Assembly (NCBI GenBank): GCA_964537685.1
Contig: CAZICM010000015.1
Coordinates: forward strand, 62,001-126,000
From: CAZICM01 sp964537685
Lineage (GTDB): Bacteria; Myxococcota_A; Polyangia; Polyangiales; Polyangiaceae
DNA length: 64,000 bases
Direction: 5' to 3'
Part shown: positions 26,345 through 34,914 of the stretch, one piece after another
Layout: each line of letters begins with the position of its first letter
Position numbering within the stretch: position 1 is the first letter of the stretch
Position numbers and translations under genes: made by a program
The notes under the pieces: generated by a model
Database searches by the model: none
What the model saw: only the letters and a program-made list of their open reading frames with translations
What the model was told of the DNA's origin: nothing

Positions 26345-27532
26345 ATGTGGAAAATAATCATGCCTCAAGCTGGTCGATCATTGCACGGTAAACGGAAGGC
26401 ACACCAACGAATTGGCGCGGGAATCGGACTTGGGGCGGTTGTATTGGCTTTAAGCTCGATGGTATTTGCGCAGGGAAAAGCGGTTTCCGGAAAGAAAGCG
26501 CCCGAACCTTCGGCGAAGGCATCGGAAGCTCCCGCGCCCCCTCCCGCGCCCCCTGCTGAACCTAAATGCGATCAAATTGCTGATAAAGCTGATCGTTTAG
26601 TCTGTCAAGGCAGGCTATTGGCGGGCAAGGGCGATTTTAAGGGGGCATATCCTCTTTATCTCGATGCCTGGAACGAAAAGAAAAGCTACGATATAGCGGG
26701 CAATTTAGCGCTTGCCGAGATGAAACTGGGCCGGTTGCGGGAAGCTGCGGAGCATTTCTTTTATTGCGAGCAGAACTATCCCTCGGTGAAAGACCCGGAG
26801 ATGGTCAAGAAGCTTGAGGTTGTCCGAAAGCTGTCTGAAGAAGTGCGATCGCAAGTGGGCACGGTAAAGATACATGTGACCCGGGACGATGGAAAGAGCG
26901 CGGAGGGCGCGGAAGTGCTGATGGATGGGCGCTTTTTGGGCCGCGTTGGAGCTGGAGGCGTGGTAGAGCATCCGCTGCTGGGAAGCGGCAAACCGATGTT
27001 CGGCGAGATTGGGAATCGTTCTATTTCGGCACGCATGGATTGCGGTACAGGGAAAAATGCGGCTGAAACGGCGGCAGTGATGGTGAATAAAGGCCGAGAA
27101 TCCAGTGTGGCGCTGACGCTTCAATGCAGGGAGGTATTTCCGCTCTGGCCTTCGCTGGTGGCCGGGGGCGTGGGTGTGTTGGGGGTTGGCGCGGGCGTGG
27201 CGACGTTGTTGATGTCGAACTCGCGCTTGAATGAAGCAGAGGAATTATATGGTAAATTGCTAACCGCGGATGGGCGGGGGGCGTGTTTACTGCCCGAGAA
27301 CAAGGCGGACTGCGATAAAATGGCTGAAGCCGACTCGGCATCGGTTACCTTGCGAACGTTGAGTATCGCAGGTTTTGCGACGGGCGGCGCGGGTCTGGTC
27401 GCCGCGGGTGTTTTAAGCTATTTGCACATTCGGAGCAAGGGTACGGAGCCCACATCCCGAGAGGTGCAAGTACAGGCTTCGCCGGTTGTGTATCCGGGTG
27501 GGGGCGGGATGTGGATTTCCGGGCGTTTTTAA
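26345..27532 (+). CDS. TPR-like/PEGA-like membrane protein (cassette copy 1, gene A)
   Basis: A 395-residue exported protein; ATG 26345 chosen, ATG 26360 possible. The signal peptide ends about SSMVFAQG, then a Lys/Ala/Pro linker. A TPR-like helical region (about 75-155) has GDFKGAYPLYLDAWNEKKSY and KLGRLREAAEHFFYCEQNYP. A PEGA-like beta domain follows with VGTVKIHVTRDDGKSAEGAE and VLMDGRFLGRVGAGG. Two TM helices (about 265-285, 335-355) end the protein, flanking a loop with GACLLPENKADCDKM. It is paralogous to 29203-30234 from end to end and is followed by the Gly-rich lipoprotein gene B, 39 bases away. Confidence 0.65.
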   Translation: MWKIIMPQAGRSLHGKRKAHQRIGAGIGLGAVVLALSSMVFAQGKAVSGKKAPEPSAKASEAPAPPPAPPAEPKCDQIADKADRLVCQGRLLAGKGDFKGAYPLYLDAWNEKKSYDIAGNLALAEMKLGRLREAAEHFFYCEQNYPSVKDPEMVKKLEVVRKLSEEVRSQVGTVKIHVTRDDGKSAEGAEVLMDGRFLGRVGAGGVVEHPLLGSGKPMFGEIGNRSISARMDCGTGKNAAETAAVMVNKGRESSVALTLQCREVFPLWPSLVAGGVGVLGVGAGVATLLMSNSRLNEAEELYGKLLTADGRGACLLPENKADCDKMAEADSASVTLRTLSIAGFATGGAGLVAAGVLSYLHIRSKGTEPTSREVQVQASPVVYPGGGGMWISGRF

Positions 27533-27571
27533 GTAGTTAAGTAGGCGTTGGCAGCTCAGCGGAGAAGATGT

Positions 27572-29101
27572 ATGCGCTTGGGGCTTGGAATCACGGGACT
27601 TTCGATTTGGGTGTTTTTGGGAACAATAATCTCCACGGGGGGCTGTCTAAAGATTGCTCAGGATTGCTCTTCTGATCCCAATGAAAGGGATCTCCTGCAG
27701 TGCGCAATCGTGACACCCGGCCCCGATCCGCAGTGCGTTCCAGCGACGGCAACGGGCCCGATTCCCGCGGAATGCGGTGAATTTGTGAGCAAATCGGGGT
27801 CATTGACGAGTATTTCCAAGGCATTGGAAAACCTGGCTGCCGCCCCCAGGACGGCGACGGGAAACGCGCGTTCCATTTATGTGTGTGCCGAGACCTTCGA
27901 TGAAAACATCGTTTTGGCAGCCAGCGTCGCGGGAATGAGCACAGGTGTGCGTATTTATGGGGGATTGGATTGCGCAAACGGATGGCTGCCCACGGGAGAT
28001 GGCACAAGAACCATTCTCAATGGATTGGCGGATGGAGTGCCGCTGCGGGTGGATAAACGCTGGGGTGAAACATTCATTCAAGGGATTGAAATTCGAGCGC
28101 AGGATGCGGCGCAACCAGGGGCATCCTCGGTGGCGGTCATTGCATCGGACGCGAATCTATCGTTATTTGATATGCTAATTTCAGCAGGAAAGGGAGCGGA
28201 TGGAGCGGCGGGGGATACGACTGCGACGATGACTTCTGCCAATGCGGGCGATGTAGGGTCCGATGGAGTAGCTGCTTGCGCTCCCGATTCAGGCCAGTCG
28301 CCTTTGGGGCCGAGCAACCAATGTAGTGATACAGGAGGCCCTTCGATTGGCGGGGAAGGAGGTTCGGGGAATCTATCGCAGGGCAATCCGGGAAGCCCCG
28401 GCTCACCCGGAGCTGACAATTTTGGCGCTGGGGAAAGCAGCGGAGGCACGCCCTGCCAGGTGGGTTCCACGGGTGTGGATGGAATGCCGGGTGTGGCTGG
28501 GATAACGCCCAATCCGTCGATGAATGCGAGTGATATCGGCACATTGGACGCCCAGCAAGGCTATAAGGGCGTAGACGGCGGCGATGGAACCTCGGGCATA
28601 GTGGCGCAAGGCGGAGGCGGAGGCGGAGGAGCCCGCTCTCGTGTAAACAATGTGAACCAATGCCCCGGAGGAACGGGATTCGGTGCCAGCGGAGGCGCGG
28701 GCGGCAGTGGAGGATGTGGGGGCTTGGGTGGTAAAGCTGGCAAGGCAGGTGGTTCGAGCATAGCGATTGTAAGCATCGCATCCACACTGCAATTGACGAA
28801 TACGGCGCTGAACACAGCCCAAGGCGGAGCTGGCGGCTTGGGCGCTCCCGGTCAAGTAGGCGGGGCTGGGGGCTTGGGCGGAATAGGTGGTGCAAACGGT
28901 GGGATTGCGATGCTAAAGGCCGCGTGTGCGGGTGGAGCGGGCGGCAAAGGCGGAGATGGGGGCAAGGGCGGAGATGGAGCGCCTGGTCATTCGATCGGCG
29001 TGGCGTTTTCAGGCAAGGCGCCCACACCGGGCGAAGGTGTAACCTATACGCTGGGTATGGCGGCGACCAACGGATTGACGGTCAATACACAAGAATTTTA
29101 G
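27572..29101 (+). CDS. PGRS-like Gly-rich lipoprotein (cassette copy 1, gene B)
   Basis: A 509-residue lipoprotein. ATG 27572 is preceded by CGGAG; the signal ends ISTGGC. Residues about 50-200 form a Cys-containing domain with repeats compatible with a right-handed beta-helix (EFVSKSGSLTSISKALENL, STGVRIYGGLDCANGW, ASSVAVIASDANLSLFD). The second half is a Gly/Ala/Asp-rich array resembling PE_PGRS or collagen-like low complexity (GGAGGKGGDGGKGGDG), interrupted by Cys residues and a hydrophobic segment SSIAIVSIASTLQLTN. It ends in HSIGVAFSGKAP and QEF. Surface-exposed, function unknown. The downstream cassette holds a paralogue. Confidence 0.7.
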   Translation: MRLGLGITGLSIWVFLGTIISTGGCLKIAQDCSSDPNERDLLQCAIVTPGPDPQCVPATATGPIPAECGEFVSKSGSLTSISKALENLAAAPRTATGNARSIYVCAETFDENIVLAASVAGMSTGVRIYGGLDCANGWLPTGDGTRTILNGLADGVPLRVDKRWGETFIQGIEIRAQDAAQPGASSVAVIASDANLSLFDMLISAGKGADGAAGDTTATMTSANAGDVGSDGVAACAPDSGQSPLGPSNQCSDTGGPSIGGEGGSGNLSQGNPGSPGSPGADNFGAGESSGGTPCQVGSTGVDGMPGVAGITPNPSMNASDIGTLDAQQGYKGVDGGDGTSGIVAQGGGGGGGARSRVNNVNQCPGGTGFGASGGAGGSGGCGGLGGKAGKAGGSSIAIVSIASTLQLTNTALNTAQGGAGGLGAPGQVGGAGGLGGIGGANGGIAMLKAACAGGAGGKGGDGGKGGDGAPGHSIGVAFSGKAPTPGEGVTYTLGMAATNGLTVNTQEF

Positions 29102-29202
29102 CCCTATTCTCCGAATCACACTCCCCAATCCACAAAATTGTAGCCTAATCTTCGCGTTCCGATCTAGACTGCGCCGCGCTGTCATCCTTCCGGCGCAGCC
29201 CA

Positions 29203-30234
29203 ATGCCAGTCCCAGGCCACATTTCCCTTCGTTTGCTCCGCGCGGGCTTTCTTTTTCCTGTCTGGATCTCCCTCTGGGCAGGCGGCACAAACGTTTGGGC
29301 TCAATCCAAACCCGAAGGCCCTTCCGCCGAAACCTGGTTCCGCCTCGGTAAAATGCTCGCCTCCCAAGGCAAAACCGAACAAGCCTACGAAGCCTACCTG
29401 TCCGCCTGGAATCTCAATCGCCGCTCCCCCGAAGTCGCCTGTAATCTCGGCGATATCGAAGTCGAACTCGGTAAAATCCGCGACGCCGCCGAGCATCTCA
29501 GCTTCTGCAGCAGCCACTTTCCTGTAACGGGTACCCAAAAACAGCGCAAAGCCTTGCAGGCCCGCTTCGAGCGCGTCCGCGATAAAGTCGGTTCCATTAC
29601 GATCGAAGTGCAACCCGAACATTCCTCGATTTCTGTCGATGGAACCGTTGTGGGTGAGTCCCCTTTGGACGATTCCATTTTCGTCGATCCAGGTGCCCAT
29701 ACAATCAAAATGGAACGCGATGGATATCTTCCCGCCGAGCAGATGGTCGAGCTCGCCCGGGGCCAGCAAATCACCATTAGCCTTTCTTTGAAGCCTAAGC
29801 CCATCGAAAACGGGCCTGTTCTGGTTCTTTCGGCCGCTCCTTCCTTCGCCCCTTGGTGGCCTATTTTTTTAGCAGGTGGATTGACACTAACCGGTATCGG
29901 ATTGGGTGTCGGTGCGCACTTGGAATCCAATTCAAAACAAAATGAAGCCAATCTCTTATGGGTTGAACTCGCCCGGAAGAATGGCCGCAGCGCATGCAAT
30001 CTTTCTGAAAATAAAGACAATTGTAATGCATTGGAGTCCTCTTCCGAACAGGCGTCGCTCTTTTATGGGTTTTCCATTGGAGGATTTGTAGGTGCAGGCG
30101 TAGCCGCGGCAGCAACAGGCTTCTTTTTGTACCGCGCTCTTTCCGCCCCGGCTACGCCGAAATCAGATGTAGCCATGACCATCGAATGGTATCCAAACGG
30201 TGGAGCGGGCGCGCTGATACGCGGTGTGTTTTAA
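29203..30234 (+). CDS. TPR/PEGA membrane protein (cassette copy 2, gene A')
   Basis: A 343-residue paralogue of 26345-27532. The signal ends GGTNVWAQS. TPR-like helices carry SQGKTEQAYEAYLSAWNLNR and ELGKIRDAAEHLSFCSSHFP. A clearer PEGA domain follows (SITIEVQPEHSSISVDGTVV, then GAHTIKMERDGYLPAEQ). Two TM helices border the loop ACNLSENKDNCNAL, matching the loop of the first copy in cysteine placement. PEGA domains are usually extracytoplasmic and may bind peptidoglycan or polysaccharide. It ends 28 bases before gene B'. Confidence 0.75.
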   Translation: MPVPGHISLRLLRAGFLFPVWISLWAGGTNVWAQSKPEGPSAETWFRLGKMLASQGKTEQAYEAYLSAWNLNRRSPEVACNLGDIEVELGKIRDAAEHLSFCSSHFPVTGTQKQRKALQARFERVRDKVGSITIEVQPEHSSISVDGTVVGESPLDDSIFVDPGAHTIKMERDGYLPAEQMVELARGQQITISLSLKPKPIENGPVLVLSAAPSFAPWWPIFLAGGLTLTGIGLGVGAHLESNSKQNEANLLWVELARKNGRSACNLSENKDNCNALESSSEQASLFYGFSIGGFVGAGVAAAATGFFLYRALSAPATPKSDVAMTIEWYPNGGAGALIRGVF

Positions 30235-30262
30235 TGTTCAATGGGCCATGGAGAGGGGAATC

Positions 30263-31801
30263 ATGCGCTGTTTAAGTCTTGAAAAAATAATCCGCGCGGC
30301 TTTGGCACTCGCCGGTGCTTCGCTGCTTCTGCCAGCGTGTAGCCCTTCTGAATGCGTTTCCGATGAAGAATACAAACAGGCCCTCGCTCAGGGCCGGGCT
30401 GTCGATTTGCTCCGCTGCGCAGGCAACACGCCCTTGAAAGTTCAAGCCGCTTGTACCCCCAATTCGCTTGAAGTTTCCCTCTCCGACGATTGTGGCATCT
30501 TTGTGAGCAATTCTATCGGCAATGATAACAATGCCGGCACGATGCAAAATCCGGTGAAAAGCATTGCAGAAGCCATTACCCTCGCTCGGGCAGGCGGAGG
30601 GATTCGCGTCATTTATCTGTGTGGAGAACACTTTGATGTGCCTTTGCTTTGGCCAGACTCAGAAGGAGGTGCAAACGAAGGCGCCGTGTTCTTTGGCGGT
30701 CTGAAATGCGACGATCTATCCTGGATCTATCAGCCCAATACCAAAACACTGCTTACCGCTCCCGAGGGGAATATTCCACTGCGTATCAATGGTCACTTGG
30801 GACCTGTGAATCTGTACGATGTTCAAGTGGAATCTAAACATGCCCCCGCAACTAATTTTGGAGCTTCTTCCGTGGCTCTCATGGTCAATGAAGCTTCCGT
30901 TTTGCTCTATCGTTCGCTGATTATCGCCGGCGATGGAGCTCCAGGCATCACGGGTGCGAGTATGAATATGGCTCCTGCCCTCGGCGGCATAAGCGGTAGC
31001 GATGGCGCGGGCATGTGCAGCAAATTCGGTACCAACCCGACAACGGCTCCCACCTTGGACTGCGGTGGGGGAGTGATAACATCGGGAGGTCTTGGAGGTT
31101 CGGGCGGGGTTAATCAGGGATGGGATGGCACAGCCGGAACTCCGGGCGCGCTCAACAATGCGGGATTGGGTGAGCCCGATGCCGGGGGAACCTGCACCAA
31201 CGGCGGGGATGGGGAGGTGGGGATAAGCGGCGCTCCAGGGGAAGCGGCCGTAGGGATGGGCTCTTTGGATTGGGACCTGGGATATATTGGGATCTCTGGG
31301 GGAAATGGTCAGCCCGGGACGCCCGGACAAGGCGGAGGCGGAGGCGGAGGGCGGGATGATGCCAACATGTGCTCTGGCAAAACCGGTCCAGCGGGAGGCT
31401 CGGGCGGTACGGGCGGTTGTGGCGGTTTGGGCGGCAGCGGTGGAGGTCCCGGCGGATCGAGCTTTGCGATCGTGAGTTTTCGCTCCAATTTGATGCTTTC
31501 GGCAACTCAAGTCCAGAGCGGTAACGGGGGCGTGCCCGGCTTTGGAGGTGCAGGGCAAGAAGGGGGAATGGGTGGTCTTGGTGGACAAGGGGGAAAGGGC
31601 GGCTCATCGAGCACCTGGGCATGCGCGGGTGGAATTGGAGGCAAGGGAGGCAATGGCGGCTCAGGTGGAAATGGAGTGGGAGGCCATTCGATTGGAGTGG
31701 CTTACCTTGAGACGGCGCCGATCCTCGAGAATGGATCTGGTATTTTGGTGGTAGGAACGCCTGGGGAAGGGGGCTTGGGCGTGGAGACCCAAGCCTTCTA
31801 A
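30263..31801 (+). CDS. PGRS-like Gly-rich lipoprotein (cassette copy 2, gene B')
   Basis: A 512-residue lipoprotein paralogous to 27572-29101. ATG 30263 follows GAGAGGGG. The signal ends LLLPACSPSEC. Equivalent regions are IFVSNSIGNDNNAGTMQNPV, a beta-helix-like middle (ASSVALMVNEASVLLYRSLI) and the Gly array (GGIGGKGGNGGSGGNG) followed by HSIGVAYLETAP and ending QAF. The shared ending and the same position after gene A' show cassette duplication. The stop codon interlocks with that of the convergent acetyltransferase gene through CTAA. Confidence 0.72.
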   Translation: MRCLSLEKIIRAALALAGASLLLPACSPSECVSDEEYKQALAQGRAVDLLRCAGNTPLKVQAACTPNSLEVSLSDDCGIFVSNSIGNDNNAGTMQNPVKSIAEAITLARAGGGIRVIYLCGEHFDVPLLWPDSEGGANEGAVFFGGLKCDDLSWIYQPNTKTLLTAPEGNIPLRINGHLGPVNLYDVQVESKHAPATNFGASSVALMVNEASVLLYRSLIIAGDGAPGITGASMNMAPALGGISGSDGAGMCSKFGTNPTTAPTLDCGGGVITSGGLGGSGGVNQGWDGTAGTPGALNNAGLGEPDAGGTCTNGGDGEVGISGAPGEAAVGMGSLDWDLGYIGISGGNGQPGTPGQGGGGGGGRDDANMCSGKTGPAGGSGGTGGCGGLGGSGGGPGGSSFAIVSFRSNLMLSATQVQSGNGGVPGFGGAGQEGGMGGLGGQGGKGGSSSTWACAGGIGGKGGNGGSGGNGVGGHSIGVAYLETAPILENGSGILVVGTPGEGGLGVETQAF

Positions 31802-32976
31802 AACATATCAGGCATCCAAGGCGCGGCTCCGTTGAATATCGCGGCCGCCTTGGAAAGCTCTGCACTCGTTCCATCCACGAGCCCCGCCGCCGCAAGCGAA
31901 TGCGCCGTTAAATACCCTGAATATAAAGGCGCAAGCCCCCGGATATCCATACGCAGATGCCCCTGCCCGCCCTTTTGCACCGAACCCGTTCCAGATGCCA
32001 CCCGGAGAATAAATCGCCCGTTATTTTCGGCAATTAAGTCATCATGAATATCAAAATGGAGCTCACCTTCGACTCCATCGGGATAGCCCCGCGCCGCAAG
32101 AGCCAGCGGAACATCCACAATGCGCAGCATCCAATGATCCGACGATTGAATCTCAAAGCCGATATCCGCCAGCAATTGCAGAAAAATACCCGAGGGCCCC
32201 GTCAACCACCGAACCTTCGAGCCCGTCGTTCCATGATCGGCGAGCAAGGCCAAAATACGCCGTCCCGCCGCGGGCGTTCTCGCCACCATATCCGTGACCT
32301 GCAAATCAAAATGAATACCTTCGGTCTTCTTCTGCAATAAATACACAAAGCCTTCCACGCGGTCTTTGCGTTCAATGCAATAGCCGTGCGCTACTTCATT
32401 TCGAGGGTTTTTAATGCGCTGCCATAGATATTCGCAGCGATCTAAATGCCCGGGCTCGTTCCTCGCGAATTCGGCGTAGGCTTTCCTGACTTCTCCTTCG
32501 TTTTCCGCCGTAATGGGCGTAACGCTCAGCGTTCGATCGAGCGCGGAAAGCGCCTGGAGTGCCAAGGTCAAAACATAACGGCCGCCCGCGGGCTCATAAC
32601 CCACCCGCCGATACAAAGGCCGGGTCGCGGGATATAAAGTCGAGAGTGGAATACCATTTCGATGCAATTCCCGAAGCGTCGCCCGCATCATTTCCGTCGC
32701 CACGCCCGAGCCCCGCGCATGCGCCGCCGTGGCTACGCCCGCAATGCCCACCATGGGAATACTGCGGCCTCCAAAAAATTGCCCCATCGGAATCTGAACC
32801 AGACATGCAAGAGGCGTCTTTCCGCGGCGCATCACCCGGAAATTCTCAAAGCCTCCTTTGCGCATCCAGCTTTCGGCATCGGCGACTGGAAAGGCGAAGG
32901 CCCACGAGAGAATTTCGGCAACAGCTTGAATTTCAGCCGTATCGGTTGCATTGAGCGGGGCGTGTTCAAGGCTCAT
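31798..32976 (-). CDS. Eis-like GNAT N-acetyltransferase with SCP2-like domain
   Basis: A 392-residue cytoplasmic enzyme. The N-terminal GNAT domain binds acetyl-CoA through VGIAGVATAAHARGSGVATE. The second GNAT-like part (about 155-280) and the C-terminal SCP2-like domain (GELHFDIHDDLI, LRMDIRGLAPLYSGYLTAHS) are the Eis-family layout. Eis proteins acetylate amines of aminoglycosides and peptides; the substrate is unknown. It overlaps the upstream dipeptidase gene by 11 bases, so the two are co-translated. Confidence 0.8.
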   Translation of the reverse strand: MSLEHAPLNATDTAEIQAVAEILSWAFAFPVADAESWMRKGGFENFRVMRRGKTPLACLVQIPMGQFFGGRSIPMVGIAGVATAAHARGSGVATEMMRATLRELHRNGIPLSTLYPATRPLYRRVGYEPAGGRYVLTLALQALSALDRTLSVTPITAENEGEVRKAYAEFARNEPGHLDRCEYLWQRIKNPRNEVAHGYCIERKDRVEGFVYLLQKKTEGIHFDLQVTDMVARTPAAGRRILALLADHGTTGSKVRWLTGPSGIFLQLLADIGFEIQSSDHWMLRIVDVPLALAARGYPDGVEGELHFDIHDDLIAENNGRFILRVASGTGSVQKGGQGHLRMDIRGLAPLYSGYLTAHSLAAAGLVDGTSAELSKAAAIFNGAAPWMPDMF

Positions 32977-34057
32977 GGCGGGATATCGCTTTCTGTGAAG
33001 GTGGAGCCGCGTCCTTTAGCACACGCATGGCGTTTCCGCGCAAAATCTTTGCAATGGCCTCTTCGCGGAAATGGCCCGACTGCAAGAGGGCATCGGTCAG
33101 CAGGGGAAGGTGCGCGGCATCGCATAAATCGGCCGTTGGGACAATAAATCCGTCCCAATCCGAGCCCAAAGCCGGCGTGTCCTCACCGCAGATATTCACA
33201 ATATGCTTTAAATGCTCAACGACGGGTTTCAAACCATCGCCGCCCAAGAAACGGGGGCAAAAAATAACGCCAATACAACCGCCTAGCTTGGCAATGGCGC
33301 GCAATTGATCGTCGTCAATATTGCGCCAATGCGAATAAACACCCAATACACCTGTATGGCTGACAATCACCGGGCGCCTCGCCATTTCACAGGCTTCCAT
33401 AAAACCTCTCCGGTTAATATGGGCCAAATCGACGATAACCCCTAAATCCTCGCAATGGCCAATCACCTCCCGCCCAAAAGGCAAAAGTCCCTTGCCATCG
33501 TTCCGGCCCCGGCCATAAGCGGGAAATGAAGTCTCGTTGGCGCTGAAATGGCATAAGCCCAAATAACGCACGCCCCGCCGGGCAAAATGAAATAAATGCT
33601 CAATCTCCCCTTCCAATGCATGCGCGCCCTCAATGCCCAGCAGCGCCGAAACAGCTCCCTGTTTATCGGCCAGCTCAATATCTTCCACCGTCAGGGCTTT
33701 TTGAATTCGATCGGGATGATGGGCAATTGCAGCGTCGAGCGCATCAATTTGTTCATCCACGGCGACCATTAAACCCCGGCGCTGTCCAATGGGCAGCGAT
33801 ACAAGCCCAAAGAATTGAGCGCCAATACCACCTTCGATCATCCGCGGAATATCGACATGCCCTCCAAGCGCCGCAAAAGGCAGCGGAGGATCGTGCCTGA
33901 GATGCAGATCGTAACCTGTCCAGCGCGACCACATCAGGCTGTCGGCGTGCAAATCGATCGCGGGAAACCGGGCATGCAGCGCGCGCGCCTCGGCACTTCC
34001 AAAAACGCGATGATGACGAGGGGGAACAGGTGCGGCCGTAGGGTCTAAAGGGCTCAT
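32966..34057 (-). CDS. Membrane-dipeptidase-like M19 metallopeptidase
   Basis: A 363-residue cytoplasmic enzyme; ATG 34057 gives the natural start (an upstream extension has no family similarity and overlaps the next gene). Metal-ligand motifs are DLHADSL (HxD), IEGAHAL (Glu), IVDLAHINRRGF, VSHTGVLGVYSHWRN and LGSDWDGF. The family hydrolyses dipeptides, often with D-residues at the C-terminal position, using two zinc ions. No signal peptide is visible. First gene of an operon with the Eis-like acetyltransferase. Confidence 0.85.
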   Translation of the reverse strand: MSPLDPTAAPVPPRHHRVFGSAEARALHARFPAIDLHADSLMWSRWTGYDLHLRHDPPLPFAALGGHVDIPRMIEGGIGAQFFGLVSLPIGQRRGLMVAVDEQIDALDAAIAHHPDRIQKALTVEDIELADKQGAVSALLGIEGAHALEGEIEHLFHFARRGVRYLGLCHFSANETSFPAYGRGRNDGKGLLPFGREVIGHCEDLGVIVDLAHINRRGFMEACEMARRPVIVSHTGVLGVYSHWRNIDDDQLRAIAKLGGCIGVIFCPRFLGGDGLKPVVEHLKHIVNICGEDTPALGSDWDGFIVPTADLCDAAHLPLLTDALLQSGHFREEAIAKILRGNAMRVLKDAAPPSQKAISRHEP

Positions 34058-34076
34058 TGGGACGGAAAAACGCGGG

Positions 34077-34844
34077 TTATTTGGCTTCGCAGAGATAGGG
34101 CAAATCGGCGTACCATTGCTCGTCGTTGAATTGATCTTTGTCACCCAGCAGTGTGGTTCGATGTTCGTCACCCCCGCTTGGCTGTCCAGAGGCCCAGAGA
34201 TCTACCGCATTGTCACAGCCTACAACCGCCGAATCGTTACATGGCTTGATGGTCCACGGTTCTCCGCTCACCCACTTCCAAATGTCATTGTTCTCATACC
34301 CGCCAATCCAAACGGATTTGTTTACATAGGGTGCGATATCATTTAGTTCGGATTGACTTGAAATCGTCGCCAAAAACATGTTCCGATTTTCACAGTCATT
34401 TTGAGCCTCGGAAAAATTGCGGTTGCTGTTGAACAGGATATAACACCGCGCATCAGCCTTCCGCTGAAAGGCCAATACATCCGAATTTGGATCTTTCACA
34501 CCGCATTGGCAATCTTTGGTGCATGTATCATTGTCGTTGTTATTGCCATCGTCGCAGGCTTCTTGTTCCCCGATCGCTCCATCTCCGCAGCCGGGAGGCG
34601 GCATAAACACTTCTTCGCCCCCCGCGCCTCCTTGTCCGCCCGCCCCGGACGCGCCCGCCGATCCGCCCTGTCCTTGGCTATTCGGTGCGGATGAGTTTGC
34701 AACTCCGCCTTGAAGACCGCCGGCCTCCAGCCCGCAGCCTCCCGCCAACACCACCAAAAACGCCGCGCCCGCCGGCCATTTTAAATGGGCACACCAAGAT
34801 GAGAATGATTCCACGCCAGCCATGATTGCCGGCTCAAATGCCAT
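34077..34844 (-). CDS. C-type-lectin-domain lipoprotein with Cys-rich repeat
   Basis: A 255-residue lipoprotein; ATG 34844 and ATG 34823 are both possible. The lipobox is VVLAGGC. A Gly/Ser/Ala linker is followed by a myxobacterial-type Cys-rich repeat (CGDGAIGEQEACDDGNNNDN then DTCTKDCQC) and a C-type-lectin fold with ARCYILFNSNRNFSEAQNDC, FLATISSQSELNDI, VWIGGYENNDIWKWVSGEP and EQWYADLPYLCE. Probably displayed on the outer surface and may bind sugar or protein; ligand unknown. Confidence 0.8.
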   Translation of the reverse strand: MAFEPAIMAGVESFSSWCAHLKWPAGAAFLVVLAGGCGLEAGGLQGGVANSSAPNSQGQGGSAGASGAGGQGGAGGEEVFMPPPGCGDGAIGEQEACDDGNNNDNDTCTKDCQCGVKDPNSDVLAFQRKADARCYILFNSNRNFSEAQNDCENRNMFLATISSQSELNDIAPYVNKSVWIGGYENNDIWKWVSGEPWTIKPCNDSAVVGCDNAVDLWASGQPSGGDEHRTTLLGDKDQFNDEQWYADLPYLCEAK

Positions 34845-34914
34845 GTCAAGCAAACAATGAACCTTGTTCAGGCTTTACATCAGCCCCGCGTTCCCTGTTA
34901 GGCTGGCACCCTCT

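Noticed and set aside
28137..29027. Long open frame on the minus strand opposite the Gly-rich lipoprotein
   Set aside because: Gly codon runs (GGC/GGA) give long antisense open frames with Pro/Leu/His-rich products. The plus strand has lipobox, ribosome site and paralogue. The same holds at 30716-31588 and 31152-31895.
27572..31801. Mycobacterial PE_PGRS origin by transfer
   Set aside because: No PE domain is present; the proteins carry lipoboxes and Cys-rich beta-helix-like regions. Similarity is only in Gly-rich composition.
34873..34912. lac-like promoter (TTTACA) upstream of the OPT gene
   Set aside because: The matching -10 region (TTAGGC at 18 bases) has only three consensus bases.
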